A DNA stretch of 40,009 nt from an uncultured Oscillospiraceae bacterium (GCA_947589545.1 CANQBA010000035.1:1-40009), one strand, 5' to 3'. Numbered from the stretch's first letter, positions 16,436 through 26,491 are shown. The notes: a model not told the origin generated them from the sequence alone. Made by a program: numbers and translations.

Positions 16436-16777
16436 ATGAGAGGAGAATTTTTCACGTCACAGATTTATCAGGAACGCCGCAGGGCCGATACGGCGCCGCC
16501 GGCGCGAACGCTTGAGACGAACGTCCCCGGCCCCTCCATTCAGGAGCTGGCGGCGGGAGCGCGGCCCAGTGACGCCCAGATGGGCCACCGGGTGGACCTG
16601 CCGGAGGCGATCCGGGAGAAGATGGAGAGCTCCTTCGGGGCGGACTTTTCCAATGTGAAGCTCTATGAGTCCCAGACCGTGGCGGACGCGGGAGCGCAGG
16701 AAAGGGAGGGGCGCGAAACTCGAGTAACTAAGGAGACAGGCACAGCCCTCCCTATAACCGTACTGGGAGATGCGTGA
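16436..16777 (+). pseudogene. Truncated DUF4157-domain protein fragment
   Basis: The reading frame contains the start of a DUF4157 domain: VDLPEAIREKMESSFGADFS, then NVKLYESQTVADAGAQ, which matches the family's LPE..R..ME..FG.DFS.V..Y/H pattern. After GAQ the sequence departs from the family and stops within 25 codons. Upstream residues (QIYQERRRADTAPP) look like a normal N-terminal lead. DUF4157 proteins are often metallopeptidase-like or phage-tail/contractile-injection-associated. No convincing ribosome binding site is seen. It is probably a remnant left beside the tRNA-half array. Confidence 0.5.
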
Positions 16778-17030
16778 CTCCATATACTTAGATTGAAAAA
16801 TCAGTTCGGGAAGCAGCTCAAGTTGATCCGTCAGGGGCGGAAAAAAGGACTCGTTCGGAAGGATCGGAATTTCAGATATACTTACACCCGGTCCCAATAG
16901 AAAGCCGTTGACAAATACATGAAGAAGCACGGCTCCGAGCCGAGGGGATAGACTTTTATTTTGACGTCTTCTGATGGATAGAGTCATATAGCCCAGATAT
17001 AGCCCTCAGATAACATGAATATCCGTTGAA
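16778..17030. other. Gene-free stretch with short coding-like remnants
   Basis: No intact gene is visible. Short pieces look protein-like, for example a rightward frame reading KAVDKYMKKHGSEPRG and then a stop at about 16902-16951, but they are broken by stops. It is best read as degraded DNA between the DUF4157 fragment and the first tRNA half. Confidence 0.4.
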
Positions 17031-17078
17031 GGATGGCCCACGGAAACCCGGGCGGGGGCCATCCTCGGTCTGTTTTTT
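17031..17078 (+). terminator. Terminator-like hairpin before the first tRNA-half repeat
   Basis: GGATGGCCC and GGGCCATCC form a 9-bp stem with a 16-base loop. A short spacer and TGTTTTTT follow. A similar placement (hairpin, then TTTTTGAAAC) is seen before the intact tRNA gene. Confidence 0.6.
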
Positions 17079-17355
17079 GAAACGCGAAACGTGCCGGTCC
17101 TTGACGGCAAAATTTCTCTCCCAAAAATCTGATTTCCTCTTGAAATTCACGGTCAAATCTGTTATATGACTACTTGCGCCCCCCAACCGCGCCCGCAGCT
17201 TAAGCTGGATAGAGTGTCAGACTCCGACGTTTCAGGTGAGTTTGGGAGCGATTACGGTCAAAGCCCTTGCGGCGCAAGGGGTTTCGGATTTGCAGAGAAG
17301 AAAAAACAGCGCCGTTGACTACATTTTGACTACTAATTTTTGAGAATCGACTACC
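17072..17355 (+). repeat. tRNA-Arg 5'-half junction repeat, copy 1 (most decayed)
   Basis: Three parts are present. (a) An upstream segment homologous to that of the intact tRNA, with promoter TTGAAA (17140-17145), 17 bp, TATATG (17163-17168; altered -10). (b) A tRNA-Arg 5' half at 17189-17228, ending at the anticodon-loop sequence CTCCGAC; it carries a T-to-C change at tRNA position 8 and a C-to-T change plus an inserted A in the D-stem. (c) A 127-bp block at 17229-17355 starting GTTTCAGG, containing hairpin CCCTTGC-GGC-GCAAGGG, and ending in three GACTAC repeats (17315, 17324 and 17348 regions). Homology to the other copies stops at GACTACC. It is interpreted as an attL-like junction. Confidence 0.85.
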
Positions 17356-17418
17356 GGGGTTTTGAGTCTGATCATTCATATACATAAAAAAGCAGCCAGC
17401 AAAAACTGGCTGCTTTTT
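17175..17418 (+). ncRNA. Predicted half-tRNA transcript 1
   Basis: Transcription from the copied tRNA promoter would begin near 17175, pass through the 5' tRNA half and the 127-bp block, and stop at the terminator ending at 17418, giving about 244 nt. The weakened -10 box (TATATG) suggests low expression. Existence is inferred only. Confidence 0.35.
17391..17418. terminator. Terminator of unit 1 left end (bidirectional)
   Basis: AGCAGCCAG/CTGGCTGCT stem with an A-run before and T-run after. It can end the rightward half-tRNA transcript and the leftward GH3 operon, which stops at 17474. Confidence 0.85.
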
Positions 17419-17473
17419 GTGCTTCTTTTCGATTGAACAGTTGCGGTTCTTCTGTCAGAAAAGCAATTTTCTT

Positions 17474-19826
17474 TCAACCTCTGATCATCATCCCTATCGC
17501 TCGGAAAAAATGTCCGTTTGCTATCTCCACCAGGCCCTTGGCAACTCCGTCGCTCAGTGTGCCGCCGGCATTGATTGCAGAGGCGCGGATGGGACAGTCT
17601 GTGGCACAGATGACCATCATCTTGAATGCGGGATTTGACAAATCTCTTTTTCCACCAAAGCTCTTGGCGATGATGTTCTCGGTGACGGAGTACACGATCT
17701 TCATGATGAGGGAGTGGTCCTTCATTTCCATGCTGCTGTTGTCTAAGGTATAACTGCCTTTTTTCGGCTCTGGCAATGGAGGAACAGCCCGTCCCATGGC
17801 CTTTTCCCAGTCAGTGCGGGATGGCGCACCGTGGGGCTTTTCATACCAGCTCCCCGTCTGCCATGCGGGGGCAGGGATGCGTTCCCCGGCGATTTGTACC
17901 TCGCCGCGCAGCCGCACATCCCGGCTGGATGCGGCAAGCTCGATTTCATAGGTTCCTACAGGCGTTTTCCAGCCGTTGTCCCAAATGGCAAAGCAGCGGT
18001 CGTCCAAAGTGAAGGACACCTCTTTCTGCTCTCCGGGAGCCAGCTCCACGCGGGCAAACCGCTTAAGCTCCCGCAGAGGGCGGTGAGGTCCGTCCTGGGG
18101 CGGGACCACATAGAGCTGCACCACCTCCGCACCGGCCGTTGAGCCGGTGTTCTTGACAGTCGCCGTTACACTGCGCCCGTCGATCTTCAAATCGGTGTAC
18201 TCAAAATTAGTATAGCTGAGGCCGAAGCCGAAGGGGAACCGCACGTCCACCCCGGCCTTGTCGTAATAGCGGTAGCCCACATATATGCTCTCCCGGTACT
18301 CCGGGTGGTACACACCGAAGGTGTCTTTACTGGCAACGAAGTCATACCGCATGGGCCAGCTCTCGGTGAGCTTGCCGGAGGGATTTGCCCTCCCGGTGAG
18401 CAGGTCCGCCGCAGCCTGGCCGCCCGCTTGGCCGGACAGGCCCATGTACAGCACGGCCTTTACCTTGTCGAACCAGGGAAGCTCCATGGGACTGCCCCCC
18501 AATAGCACCACTACGGTATTGGGATTGGCCGCGCAGACGGCCTCGATCATGCGGTTATGGCCCTCCGGCATGGCCATGTCGTCCCGGTCCAGGCCCTCGG
18601 ACTCATAGCGGTCCGGCAAGCCGGCCACCACCACAGCCGTCTTTGCGCTCCCGGCAAGCTTGGCCGCCTCGCGAAGTGATTCCTCAGTCACGTTCCCGTC
18701 CTTATCACAGCAGGGGCAGAAGGGAACGTCCGGGAGAGCGTCGGTGAGGCTTATAAGCTTTGTGGGGTTTATGTGGCTGGAGCCGGCCCCCTGATAGCGA
18801 AACTCTTTGGCCATATGGCCAAAGATAACCATATCTGTCTCTTTGGCCGGCAAGACGTCGTCGTTTTTCAGCAGTACCGCGCCCCCTCCGGGCGATCTCC
18901 AGCGCCAGGGCATGATGAGCCTCAAAGTCAACCTCTCCCCTGCTTTGCCGCTGGGAGGATAACGCTATGGTGAGGATTCGCCGGACGGAGGCGTCAATGT
19001 CCGCCTCGGACAGTGTGCCGTCCTTCACCGCTTTCAGCGCGGCCTTCTCCATGAATTTGGCCCCGCCGGGCATATTGAGATCGCACCCGGCTTTGAAAGC
19101 CGCTATGCGGTCGTTCAAAGCCCCCCAGTCGGTGACCACCATGCCGTCAAAGCCCCACTCCCGGCGAAGCACATCGGTGAGAAGCCACTTGCTGTCGCTG
19201 GAGTGGACGCCGTTTATCTTGTTGTAGGAGCACATGACCGTCCGGGGCTTTCCCTTCTTCACCGCCGTTTCGAAGGGAGCCAGATAGATCTCCCGGATGG
19301 CCCGCTCGTCCGCCTGACAGTCCCCCATCATCCGCTTGTACTCCTGATTGTTCATGGCAAAGTGCTTCAGGGAGGCGGCGGCGCCGGTACTCTGAAGCCC
19401 CCGGATAAATGAGGCAGCCATCTCCCCGGCGTGGGCCGGGTCCTCGGAGAGATACTCGAAGTTCCGCCCGCACAGGGGGTTTCGCTTGATGTTGCAGCCG
19501 GGGCCCAAAACTACCGTTACCCCGGCGGCGTGGGCCTCTTTGCCGATGGCCTCACCCTCTCGCGTGTACAGTTCTGTATCCCAGGTTGCCCCCACCGTCA
19601 CAGCTGTGGGGAAACAGGTGGCGGGCAGCGAGTCGTGGACGCCGATCATATCCGCCTCGGCTTCCTGACACCGCAGGCCATTGGGACCGTCAGACATCTT
19701 AAATGCCGGGATACCGTACTTTGGCATGGACTTGGATTGCCAAATGTCCGCGCCGGTGCAGTAGGCGATCTTGTCCTCCAGCGTCATCCGCCGGATGATC
19801 TCATCCACATTACGTTCAACACTCAT
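17474..19826 (-). pseudogene. GH3 beta-glycosidase, split by a frameshift
   Basis: The N-terminal part (start 19826, GTG-free ATG) is a normal GH3 barrel with the nucleophile Asp233 in VVTDWGA and substrate residues KHFAMNNQE. At about 18885, after EIARR (residue 314), the frame is lost. The usual AAxES residues are missing, and AVLLKND continues in another frame through the second domain, the fibronectin-like domain (GFGLSYTNFEYTDL) and the clostridial C-terminal tail ending IGMMIRG at 17474. A small non-triplet deletion explains this. Unless programmed recoding occurs, only the N-half is made, lacking the domain that carries the acid/base. It is the third gene of the operon, overlapping the end of the GH78 gene by 11 bases. 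The intact tail suggests a recent lesion, or a sequencing error. Confidence 0.8.
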
Positions 19827-22347
19827 AGACGTATTCTCCCTTCGTCACAGTTTTGGGTTCCTGTCCCGGCAGACTGATCTCCGCCGTGGTGTTTACGGGA
19901 ATGCTGATGGTATAGCGAACCTTATCTCCCGCCCTCTCCCAGCGGACGGACACAGCGCCATAGACGCTTTGATAGGCAAAATCCGCAAAGGTGAAGTGCC
20001 CGCCGGGTCGCGGCGCGATTTTGAAATGGTTCTCCCTGTCGGGCTTTATGCCGCACATGACGGAGAACACCCACTCAAGGCTGGCACCCTTGGAGTAGTG
20101 GTCCAGCGAGGCGATGCCACCCTGGGCCTCTGTACCCTCCCAGGATTCCCAGACGGTTGTTGCGCCCGCCTTGGGCATGAAGAGCCAACCGGGCATCTCC
20201 TCGTTTTCCAGGAGCTTATAGGCGTACTCGATATCCATGTTCCCCAGCACATAGAGGATCAGCGGCGTGGAGAGAAATCCGGTGCCTACCCGCCATCCAT
20301 AGTGCTCCATGGCGGCGAGAAGCCGCTTTTTCGCGTATCCGGTCTGGGTCTCGTCCAGCAGATTGAAATACAGCGGGCGAACCAGGCACGCCTGCCGGTC
20401 GGTGTCAAGGGCGTACTCCTTTGTTGCCACAAGCTCTTGATAGGCGCCCCGGCACCCGTCCCGGTACTCCCGGTAGAATGATAAATCGTCCGACTTGCCC
20501 AGCACCTCGGCGATCTCCGCCATGACGGACATGACATAAGCGGTATAGGCGGTGGACACCTCCGGGTGAGGGGCCACCATGTCCGTCCACTTGCCCCGGT
20601 GGATGTCCGCCGGCTCCGCCCACTCGCCGTAGGACTGGCCGGCGTTGACGGCGTATTTCTTATTTGGCCCCTTCAATCCCAGCGGCTTTGCCAGAAGGCC
20701 CAGCTTCCCGCACCGTTTCGCCATGAACCTGGCATAGTGAGCCATAGCGTCGTAATTTTCCGCAAGTATCCTCCCGTCACCGTACATCTTCCACAGCCGG
20801 TAAGGGATCAGCACCCCGGCATCGGCCCAGCCCACGGAGCCGTTCATGGTGTCCATGTAGAAGTCCACGCCTCCCGCCGGGGCGATTTGGGGAAAAGCCC
20901 CATTCTTCCGCTGCCAGTCGGTCATATCACGGACGTGCTTGCGAGCGAAGGGGAAGTAGTTCATCAGGTAGTTTGCCGTGACGCAGAAGATTTGGCTGTC
21001 CCCGGTCCAGCCATGGCGCTCGCGGGTGGGGCAGTCGGTGGGCACGTCGGCGGAGTTATTTTTGGTGCTCCACAGGGTGTTCTCCACGAATTTGTTGAGA
21101 AGCGGGTTGGAGCTGTCGAATTTGGCTGTCACCTCCAAATCGGAGTAGACAGCGATGGCGGTGAAGTCCTCCGGCGTGAACGGCACATCGGTATCCACCA
21201 GCACATACTGAAAGCCAAAGATGGCAAATTTCATCTTGTACTCGTTGAGACCCTCCCGGCAGGTGTAGATGACCTGCTGGAGGGGCGTGGTGATCTTCTT
21301 GTTGGAGCACTGGATGTTCTTCTGGGTGAACTCGCCATCTCTATCCAGCATTTCCCCAAATCGGAGAAACACCCGTTGGCCGCGCTTCGCGGTCAGGGAA
21401 AACGCAATGTACCCCGCGATGTTCTGGCCAAAGTCCAGCACCTTTTTGCCGGAGGGGGTGGTGATGAGGATCGGCTTAAGAGTCTCATGTTCGGTGACGG
21501 GCACATTGTTGGAGGCGGTGGGGACTACCTTATGCCGGGTGACTTTTGCCGTGCCCGAATAGCTGGGTACACGCCCGGCCTCCACGACCTCGCCGTCCTT
21601 GTTGTCGGCAAAGCGGATGGGGCCGTCGTTGGACCAGCGCCAAGCACCGTCCGTACCGATAACGGTCACGGAGTCGTCAGACGCGGTGATCTCCAGCTGG
21701 GCCAGCAGCTTAGTCTCCGTGCCGTATTGGTTGCGGAGCCCCCATGCCCCGCAGCTACCGCGATACCAGCCGTCCGCAAGCTCAAAGGTCAGCTCGTTTA
21801 AGCCATTTTGAAGAAGGCCGGTCACATCGTAGGTCTGATACTGTACCCGTTTGCGGTAGTCGGTGTGGCCGGGGGCCAGCACAAAATTCCCGATCCGCCG
21901 CCCGTTCAGGCAGCCCTCATAGAGCCCACAGGCGGTAACATAGAGCCGGGCCTTCACGGTGCCTTTGACCTCAAATGTCTTTTTAAAGCAGTCCACGGGG
22001 CAGCGTTCCTTTTTGTTGACCTTGTAGTTCCCCGTGATCCACCTTGCCTTCCAGTCCGATGGTTCCAGTAGCCCCATCTCAAAGTGAGCCTCGCTCCATT
22101 CTCCTGGCTCTCCGTTCTCGTCCCAAAGCCGCACCCTCCAACGGACGACCTCACGGCCTTTGAGCGGGATGGGGTACTCGGCGTGCATGGCGGAGCCCTC
22201 CACCCTCCCGGAGTCCCACTCGTCTGTGACGATCTGCCACGCCGTCTGGGTGACGCCGCCCTCGCAGTTCCACATAAGTCGGGGGCGGGGAATATCTATA
22301 CCGATGGGGTCAATAAGGTATTCGCATCTGAGTCTGCCCGCTCTCAT
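19816..22347 (-). CDS. GH78 alpha-L-rhamnosidase (unit 1)
   Basis: This 843-residue enzyme lacks a signal peptide and is therefore cytoplasmic. It has the standard GH78 order: N-terminal beta-sandwich domains (residues 1 to about 270, with [19 protein letters not shown] and [14 protein letters not shown]), an (alpha/alpha)6 barrel, and a C-terminal beta domain. The catalytic acid is Glu443 in [13 protein letters not shown] and the base is the Glu in TTVWESWEG. It releases terminal L-rhamnose from small glycosides. The ATG overlaps the symporter stop (ATGA), so the two are coupled. Its paralogue is in unit 2 (35342-37981), with shared motifs throughout but clearly different sequence. Confidence 0.95.
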   Translation of the reverse strand: MRAGRLRCEYLIDPIGIDIPRPRLMWNCEGGVTQTAWQIVTDEWDSGRVEGSAMHAEYPIPLKGREVVRWRVRLWDENGEPGEWSEAHFEMGLLEPSDWKARWITGNYKVNKKERCPVDCFKKTFEVKGTVKARLYVTACGLYEGCLNGRRIGNFVLAPGHTDYRKRVQYQTYDVTGLLQNGLNELTFELADGWYRGSCGAWGLRNQYGTETKLLAQLEITASDDSVTVIGTDGAWRWSNDGPIRFADNKDGEVVEAGRVPSYSGTAKVTRHKVVPTASNNVPVTEHETLKPILITTPSGKKVLDFGQNIAGYIAFSLTAKRGQRVFLRFGEMLDRDGEFTQKNIQCSNKKITTPLQQVIYTCREGLNEYKMKFAIFGFQYVLVDTDVPFTPEDFTAIAVYSDLEVTAKFDSSNPLLNKFVENTLWSTKNNSADVPTDCPTRERHGWTGDSQIFCVTANYLMNYFPFARKHVRDMTDWQRKNGAFPQIAPAGGVDFYMDTMNGSVGWADAGVLIPYRLWKMYGDGRILAENYDAMAHYARFMAKRCGKLGLLAKPLGLKGPNKKYAVNAGQSYGEWAEPADIHRGKWTDMVAPHPEVSTAYTAYVMSVMAEIAEVLGKSDDLSFYREYRDGCRGAYQELVATKEYALDTDRQACLVRPLYFNLLDETQTGYAKKRLLAAMEHYGWRVGTGFLSTPLILYVLGNMDIEYAYKLLENEEMPGWLFMPKAGATTVWESWEGTEAQGGIASLDHYSKGASLEWVFSVMCGIKPDRENHFKIAPRPGGHFTFADFAYQSVYGAVSVRWERAGDKVRYTISIPVNTTAEISLPGQEPKTVTKGEYVYEC

Positions 22348-23801
22348 TTGTGCCCCTTCCTTGCGGCTATCTCCGCCTGCTCACGGGGCAGGTTTTTCTC
22401 GACGTTCAAAAACAGGAGAAGCGCGATCATGATGACGGCTGTGATGATCTCAAGGCCCAGGAAGAAAAAGATAAACACATTCTGCGTAGAGGCGTTTTGG
22501 GTATACGCCACGGTTTGCTGTGTGACCTCATCGAAAATAGGGGCCTTGTAGCCGGCGGAGGACAGGCACATATTAAACAAACCGTTGGCAATTCCAGAGA
22601 AGACGGTGAGAATGATGCTGTAAGCTGACGCGGACATACCGTCACAGCGGAAGCCCGCCTTCCACTCAATGTGATCGAGCACATCGGCAAACAGCGCCAT
22701 AAACACATAAGCGCAGGGCAGTCCGCCGATGTTCTTGATGAACTGGCCGATGAGTACCACAACCATGTTCCGGGGCGCAAGAAGACACACGGCTCCACCG
22801 ATGGCGTAGAGAACAAATCCCGCTGCGGTGACATTGCGCTTACCAAACTTCTTTGCCAGAGGCCACACAGCGAAGATGCCGATACCCATAGGGATGCCCC
22901 CGATAACGGACACCATGGTCTGTGTTATGCCGTCATTGTAGGAGCCCAGCACGTAGCTGCAATAATAGAAAAGGGAAACGTTTTTCAAATTCGTACCCAG
23001 GGTATAGATGAGAAAATAGAGGATTATTACCACCCAGTATCTGTCTGTCAGCAGAGCTTTGAGCTGACGGCCCACGGAGACTGACTCACCGGTTTCCCCG
23101 CCGCTTTCCTCCGTCACACGTTCCTTTGTGTAGTAATACTCCAACAACGTCAAGGGAAGGGCAAGAATGGATATGACGCTCATGGTCACGATCCACGCGG
23201 ATTTGTTGACGCCCATTGCCGGAAGTACAACCATGGGGAACACGAGAGCCACGATGATGCCGGACACCATCACGGAGGCCACGTTATTGAACACCGAAAG
23301 ACTTCCGCGCTCCTTGGAATCGCGGGTCGACAGCGGTACCATCATCGTGTGGCTCATGTTGTAGATGGTGAAAGCAAATGAGTAAAAGAGATTGTAGGAC
23401 AGCATGACCCAGATGACCTGAACCGTCTCAGAACCGGACGGCACCGTGAACAGCAGGATACCTGTCACCGGCACAAGCACTGCTGAAAGCAGAAGCCACG
23501 GTCGGGCCTTACCCTCCTTCGTCCGGGTGCGGTCAATGATCTGCCCCATCAGCACGTTTGTGACTGCGTCTATCACCTTAGAAATGATAGGGAATACCGC
23601 CAGAAACGCTCCTCCCCAAACACCGGTCAGCTTCAAAACATCGGTATAATAGACGTTCAAAAAGCTTGCCAGCACGGCACCTAAAAGGAGCGCGCCGGTG
23701 GGTCCCACAAGATACCCAAGCCACTGTTCCTTTTTCGTCACCGATGCGCCTTGGATGCGCGAGGTCAGCGCGGGGCGCGCGAATAATGTCTTCGAACCCA
23801 T
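22344..23801 (-). CDS. GPH-family sugar:cation symporter (unit 1)
   Basis: The 485-residue membrane protein has 12 predicted helices and the GPH signature set. These are a [12 protein letters not shown] start, [25 protein letters not shown] (the D..MG...DRT..K.GK.RPW loop 2-3 motif, interrupted here only by normal substitutions), and a helix 10-11 region [15 protein letters not shown]-like ([17 protein letters not shown]). GPH proteins import glycosides, pentosides or hexuronides with Na+ or H+. It is first in the leftward operon with GH78 and GH3, so it probably imports a rhamnoside. The start follows GGAGCTGGGGAG. Confidence 0.92.
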   Translation of the reverse strand: MGSKTLFARPALTSRIQGASVTKKEQWLGYLVGPTGALLLGAVLASFLNVYYTDVLKLTGVWGGAFLAVFPIISKVIDAVTNVLMGQIIDRTRTKEGKARPWLLLSAVLVPVTGILLFTVPSGSETVQVIWVMLSYNLFYSFAFTIYNMSHTMMVPLSTRDSKERGSLSVFNNVASVMVSGIIVALVFPMVVLPAMGVNKSAWIVTMSVISILALPLTLLEYYYTKERVTEESGGETGESVSVGRQLKALLTDRYWVVIILYFLIYTLGTNLKNVSLFYYCSYVLGSYNDGITQTMVSVIGGIPMGIGIFAVWPLAKKFGKRNVTAAGFVLYAIGGAVCLLAPRNMVVVLIGQFIKNIGGLPCAYVFMALFADVLDHIEWKAGFRCDGMSASAYSIILTVFSGIANGLFNMCLSSAGYKAPIFDEVTQQTVAYTQNASTQNVFIFFFLGLEIITAVIMIALLLFLNVEKNLPREQAEIAARKGHK

Positions 23802-23824
23802 CTCCCCAGCTCCATTTCGTGAAT

Positions 23825-23910
23825 TTAGGCAAATAGCTGCCCATCTATATATTTATTTTATCACTTTTGCCTAACGCCGTCTTGTATATATGTTGTATTT
23901 GTGATAGAAT
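23825..23910. promoter_or_regulatory. Divergent control region of unit 1: AraC-type half-sites and promoter
   Basis: TTAGGCAAA (23825-23833) and TTTGCCTAA (23866-23874) are perfect inverted 9-mers, centres about 41 bp apart, close to four helical turns. Rightward promoter for the AraC gene: TTGTAT (23882-23887), 17 bp, TAGAAT (23905-23910). The leftward symporter promoter has only A/T-rich -10 candidates, as expected for an activator-dependent start. Confidence 0.5.
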
Positions 23911-23940
23911 TGTTGCAAAATGGCGCAAGGAGGCGTGACC

Positions 23941-25122
23941 GTGACAGGGTTTGATTACGAATATCTTTGTACTACCATAGGGAGGCTTTCAAGCGTCCCC
24001 GCAAGGGTCTATGAGAGGCGAAAAAAGGTGTTCTTTTTTAGTGCAATGCCTCTTAAATACGACCCTATAAAAAAGTATGAGGAAAATATACTCTCACTTC
24101 CATCCCCGGTTGGCTACGTGGTCACGGACGACTTTGATTTTTACGGCACAGTCCGACGCGGCGAAACGCTTCTCGTTTTTGGCCCCACGCGCCAGATCCC
24201 CCGTACCGGACCCGAAACACGCAGACTTGCTTTTGAGCTGGGTGTTCCAAAGGATGAAGTCAAGGAATTTGTGACTTCCATGGAGGCGATCCTGCCCCTG
24301 CCTTTGGATTTTCTTCTGACGATCCTTTGCATGCTCCACTATGTATTCACCGGAGAAAAGCTTGAGCTGCGGGATCTGAAAATAACCGATCTGCAGGAAC
24401 CGAAGCCTGATTCCATGCCACCGGAGGATCTCTCCGACGGCGAACCCGGCAACAACGTGGACATCTATAACGCATACCGGGCCGAGCGGGAGATTCTGGA
24501 CATAGTCCGCTCCGGCGATGTAGAAAAACTGGACGCCTGGGCAAGCTCCGCACCGCCGATCCGCGCGGGCCAAACCTCCGCTGAAACGATGAGACAGGAA
24601 AAAAATATTTTCACAGTCACAGCGACCTTGGTCTCTCGTGCCGCCATTGACGGGGGTATGGAGGTGGACGATGCTCTCCGGCTCAGCGACTCCTTCATAA
24701 GAAAATGCGAGCTCCTCACTTCCCTGGACTCGGTGTCAAAGCTTCAGCTTGACATGGTGCGGCGCTACACCAACGAGGTCTCTTACGTCCGTGAATGCGG
24801 GGCCGTGGGCGACCTTGCGAAAAAAGTAACGGCATATGTCCGCCGTCACCTTTCCGAATCCATCCGCACCGAGGACGTCGCCCGGTCGCTCTATATGAAC
24901 CGCAGCAGCCTATCCACTAAATTCAAAGCCCAGCAGGGTGTCACCCTTACCGACTTTATACGGAATATAAAGATTCAGGAGGCCAAACGCCTTCTCACCC
25001 ACTCCGAAAGAAGTCTCGACAGCATAGCCGACTACCTGGGCTTCTCCTCCCAGAGCCACTTCACCCGCGTCTTCAAAGCACAAACCGGCCTCACTCCGAG
25101 GGAATATCGGGAAGAACGATGA
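23941..25122 (+). CDS. AraC-family transcriptional regulator (unit 1)
   Basis: The 393-residue protein has a long N-terminal sensor-like region (YVVTDDFDFYGTV near residue 60) without a recognisable cupin, and a C-terminal AraC domain of about 100 residues. The AraC domain has two helix-turn-helix units: EDVARSLYMNRSSLSTKFK, and SLDSIADYLGFSSQSHFTRVF then GLTPREYREER. GTG at 23941 is chosen because AAGGAGG lies 7 bases upstream; the in-frame ATG at 23920 has no site. It is divergent from the symporter-GH78-GH3 operon and is probably its activator. Its size and organisation match the AraC protein of unit 2. Confidence 0.9.
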   Translation: MTGFDYEYLCTTIGRLSSVPARVYERRKKVFFFSAMPLKYDPIKKYEENILSLPSPVGYVVTDDFDFYGTVRRGETLLVFGPTRQIPRTGPETRRLAFELGVPKDEVKEFVTSMEAILPLPLDFLLTILCMLHYVFTGEKLELRDLKITDLQEPKPDSMPPEDLSDGEPGNNVDIYNAYRAEREILDIVRSGDVEKLDAWASSAPPIRAGQTSAETMRQEKNIFTVTATLVSRAAIDGGMEVDDALRLSDSFIRKCELLTSLDSVSKLQLDMVRRYTNEVSYVRECGAVGDLAKKVTAYVRRHLSESIRTEDVARSLYMNRSSLSTKFKAQQGVTLTDFIRNIKIQEAKRLLTHSERSLDSIADYLGFSSQSHFTRVFKAQTGLTPREYREER

Positions 25123-25178
25123 AATAATGAAAATCCGTTTTCGAAAATGTATTCCTGACTACTGTTTGGATGCTTCTC

Positions 25179-25457
25179 TTTGAAATGCAACCCACGGAAA
25201 TATAAGACGGCAAAAATTCTCTTCCAAAAATCCGATTTGCTCTTGAAATTTCAGTGCGAATCTGTTATATTACTACTTGCGTCAACCAAATGCGCCCGTA
25301 GCTCAGCTGGATAGAGTGTCAGATTCCGACGTTTCAGGTAATTTTGTGAGGGATTACGGTCAAACCCCTTGCGGCGCAAGGAGTTTCGGATTTGCAGAGA
25401 GTAAAAAACAGCGCCGTTGACTACTGTTCGACTACTAATTTTTGAGAATTGACTACC
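25179..25457 (+). repeat. tRNA-Arg 5'-half junction repeat, copy 2
   Basis: Promoter TTGAAA (25243-25248), 17 bp, TATATT (25266-25271). tRNA half at 25292-25330 with one change in the anticodon loop (C to T before the CCG). Block 25331-25457 begins GTTTCAGG, has the hairpin CCTTGC-GGC-GCAAGG and three arm-like repeats (25417-25424, 25428-25435, 25449-25457). An extra TGACTACTGTT at 25156-25166, just left of the copy, resembles the same repeats. The region 25123-25178 otherwise shows nothing. Confidence 0.88.
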
Positions 25458-25520
25458 AACTCCTTTTTAAAAAATATACAGCTTTAAGGACGCCCCGAAA
25501 TTGGGGCGTCCTGTTTTTTT
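25278..25520 (+). ncRNA. Predicted half-tRNA transcript 2
   Basis: The intact tRNA-type promoter should start RNA near 25278 and the terminator ends it at 25520, giving about 243 nt. It contains the 5' tRNA half (able to form the D arm but not the acceptor stem) and the conserved GC hairpin. No reading frame with a ribosome binding site is seen. Confidence 0.45.
25487..25520 (+). terminator. Terminator of unit 2 left end
   Basis: AGGACGCCCC and GGGGCGTCCT form a 10-bp stem followed by G and seven T. It reads rightward; the leftward T-run is poor. Confidence 0.88.
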
Positions 25521-25537
25521 CTCGAAGAAGAAACCAT

Positions 25538-25563
25538 GGCCGCCGGATTGAGATCCGGCGGCC
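25538..25563 (-). terminator. 3' hairpin of the unit 2 catabolic operon
   Basis: GGCCGCCGGAT/ATCCGGCGGCC, an 11-bp stem with a 4-base loop, 22 bases beyond the uxuB-like stop. A pyrimidine-rich tract follows on the minus strand. Confidence 0.7.
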
Positions 25564-25585
25564 GTAGACTTTTTGCAGATGAAAA

Positions 25586-26431
25586 TCACACGCCGGAGTA
25601 TGCTGCAAAGCCCGCGTCGATGGGCAGGACTACGCCGGTGATGGCGCTGGCTGCCTTGTCGTCGCAGAGGAAGAACACTCCGCCCAACAGCTCCTCGGCG
25701 TCCACGAAGCGGCCCATGGGGGTGCCGTTGAGAATCTTTTCGCTGCGGGCCGTGGGGGTGCCGTCGTCATTGAAGAGCAACTTGCGGTTCTGGTTGCTGA
25801 CCAGGAAGCCGGGGGCGATGGCGTTGCAACGAATGCCGGACTTGGCAAAGTGGGTCGCCAGCCACTGGGTGAAGTTGCTGATGGCGGCCTTGGCACCGCT
25901 GTAAGCCGGAATCTTGGTCAGCGGTATATAAGCGTTCATGGAGCTGACGTTCAAGATGACGCCGCTCCCCCGCTCCACCATGTCCTTTGCGAAAATCTGG
26001 GTGGGCAGGAGCGTACCCTGGAAGTTGAGCTTGAACACGAAATCCACGCCGGAGGGGTCCAGGTCGAAGAAGGTCTTTTGGCCCTCCTTCGCCTCATGCT
26101 GGTACTCGTTGTCCGTTGTTGCCCTGGGATTGTTGCCGCCTGCGCCATTGATGAGGATGTCCACGGGGCCGAGATCGGCCAGGATGGCCTCATGGGCGGC
26201 CCTGATGGAGTCGGGTTCCAGGACGTTGCACTTGTAGTCGTTGAGGACAAAGCCCTCGGCCCGCACCTCATCGGAGAGCTTCTTCACGGCCTCCTCGTTT
26301 AAGTCCAGCGCGGCGACTTTCGCCCCAGCCTGAGCAAATGCCCGCGCCATGACGGAGCACAGCACCCCGCCCGCGCCGGTGACAACGACCACCTTGCCGG
26401 TAAAATCTATGTTTAAAGGAAGATTTAACAT
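25586..26431 (-). CDS. uxuB: D-mannonate oxidoreductase (fructuronate reductase), SDR type
   Basis: The 281-residue short-chain dehydrogenase has the NAD(P)-binding TGAGGVLCSVMARAFA motif (residues about 19-34), INGAGG at about 94, and the catalytic Ser (NVSSMNAY) with YSGAK (Tyr-x-x-x-Lys). The AGGNNPRATTDNE segment and the SDR fold match the YjmF/UxuB-type fructuronate reductases that interconvert D-fructuronate and D-mannonate. It directly follows uxuA in the operon, supporting the call. The ribosome binding site is AAAGGACG. It is last in the unit 2 operon. Confidence 0.85.
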   Translation of the reverse strand: MLNLPLNIDFTGKVVVVTGAGGVLCSVMARAFAQAGAKVAALDLNEEAVKKLSDEVRAEGFVLNDYKCNVLEPDSIRAAHEAILADLGPVDILINGAGGNNPRATTDNEYQHEAKEGQKTFFDLDPSGVDFVFKLNFQGTLLPTQIFAKDMVERGSGVILNVSSMNAYIPLTKIPAYSGAKAAISNFTQWLATHFAKSGIRCNAIAPGFLVSNQNRKLLFNDDGTPTARSEKILNGTPMGRFVDAEELLGGVFFLCDDKAASAITGVVLPIDAGFAAYSGV

Positions 26432-26461
26432 GTTTGTCGTCCTTTCTGTGTTTTGAGGGGC

Positions 26462-26483
26462 GGGCCGCCAAGAGAGGCGGCCC
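26462..26483 (-). promoter_or_regulatory. Intercistronic stem-loop between uxuA and uxuB
   Basis: GGGCCGCC-AAGAGA-GGCGGCCC. It has no T-run and probably stabilises mRNA. A very similar GGGCGGC hairpin recurs at 33755-33777 in the same operon. Confidence 0.5.
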
Positions 26484-26491
26484 CTACAAGG

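Larger units (their letters stand above)
17229..25330. mobile_element. tRNA-Arg-anchored cassette, unit 1 (8.1 kb)
   Basis: The unit is bounded on the left by the junction after the first displaced tRNA half, and on the right by its own tRNA promoter and 5' half (25292-25330). Content: bidirectional terminator, leftward operon MFS-GH78-GH3, rightward AraC regulator. No integrase, relaxase or transposase is present. The boundaries are inferred from the repeated core ending in TTCCGAC/CTCCGAC. It is either an integrated element that lost its integrase or a cassette moved in trans. Confidence 0.6.

Noticed and set aside
16974-16996. GGATAGAGTCATA string resembling part of the tRNA-Arg half
   Set aside because: Only about 11 bases match and neither the preceding acceptor sequence nor the following block is present.
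17200-17385. 61-codon minus-strand frame across the first tRNA-half repeat, and a similar plus-strand frame in copy 3
   Set aside because: They translate tRNA and junction sequence; stops and frames differ between copies, so this is not a conserved protein.
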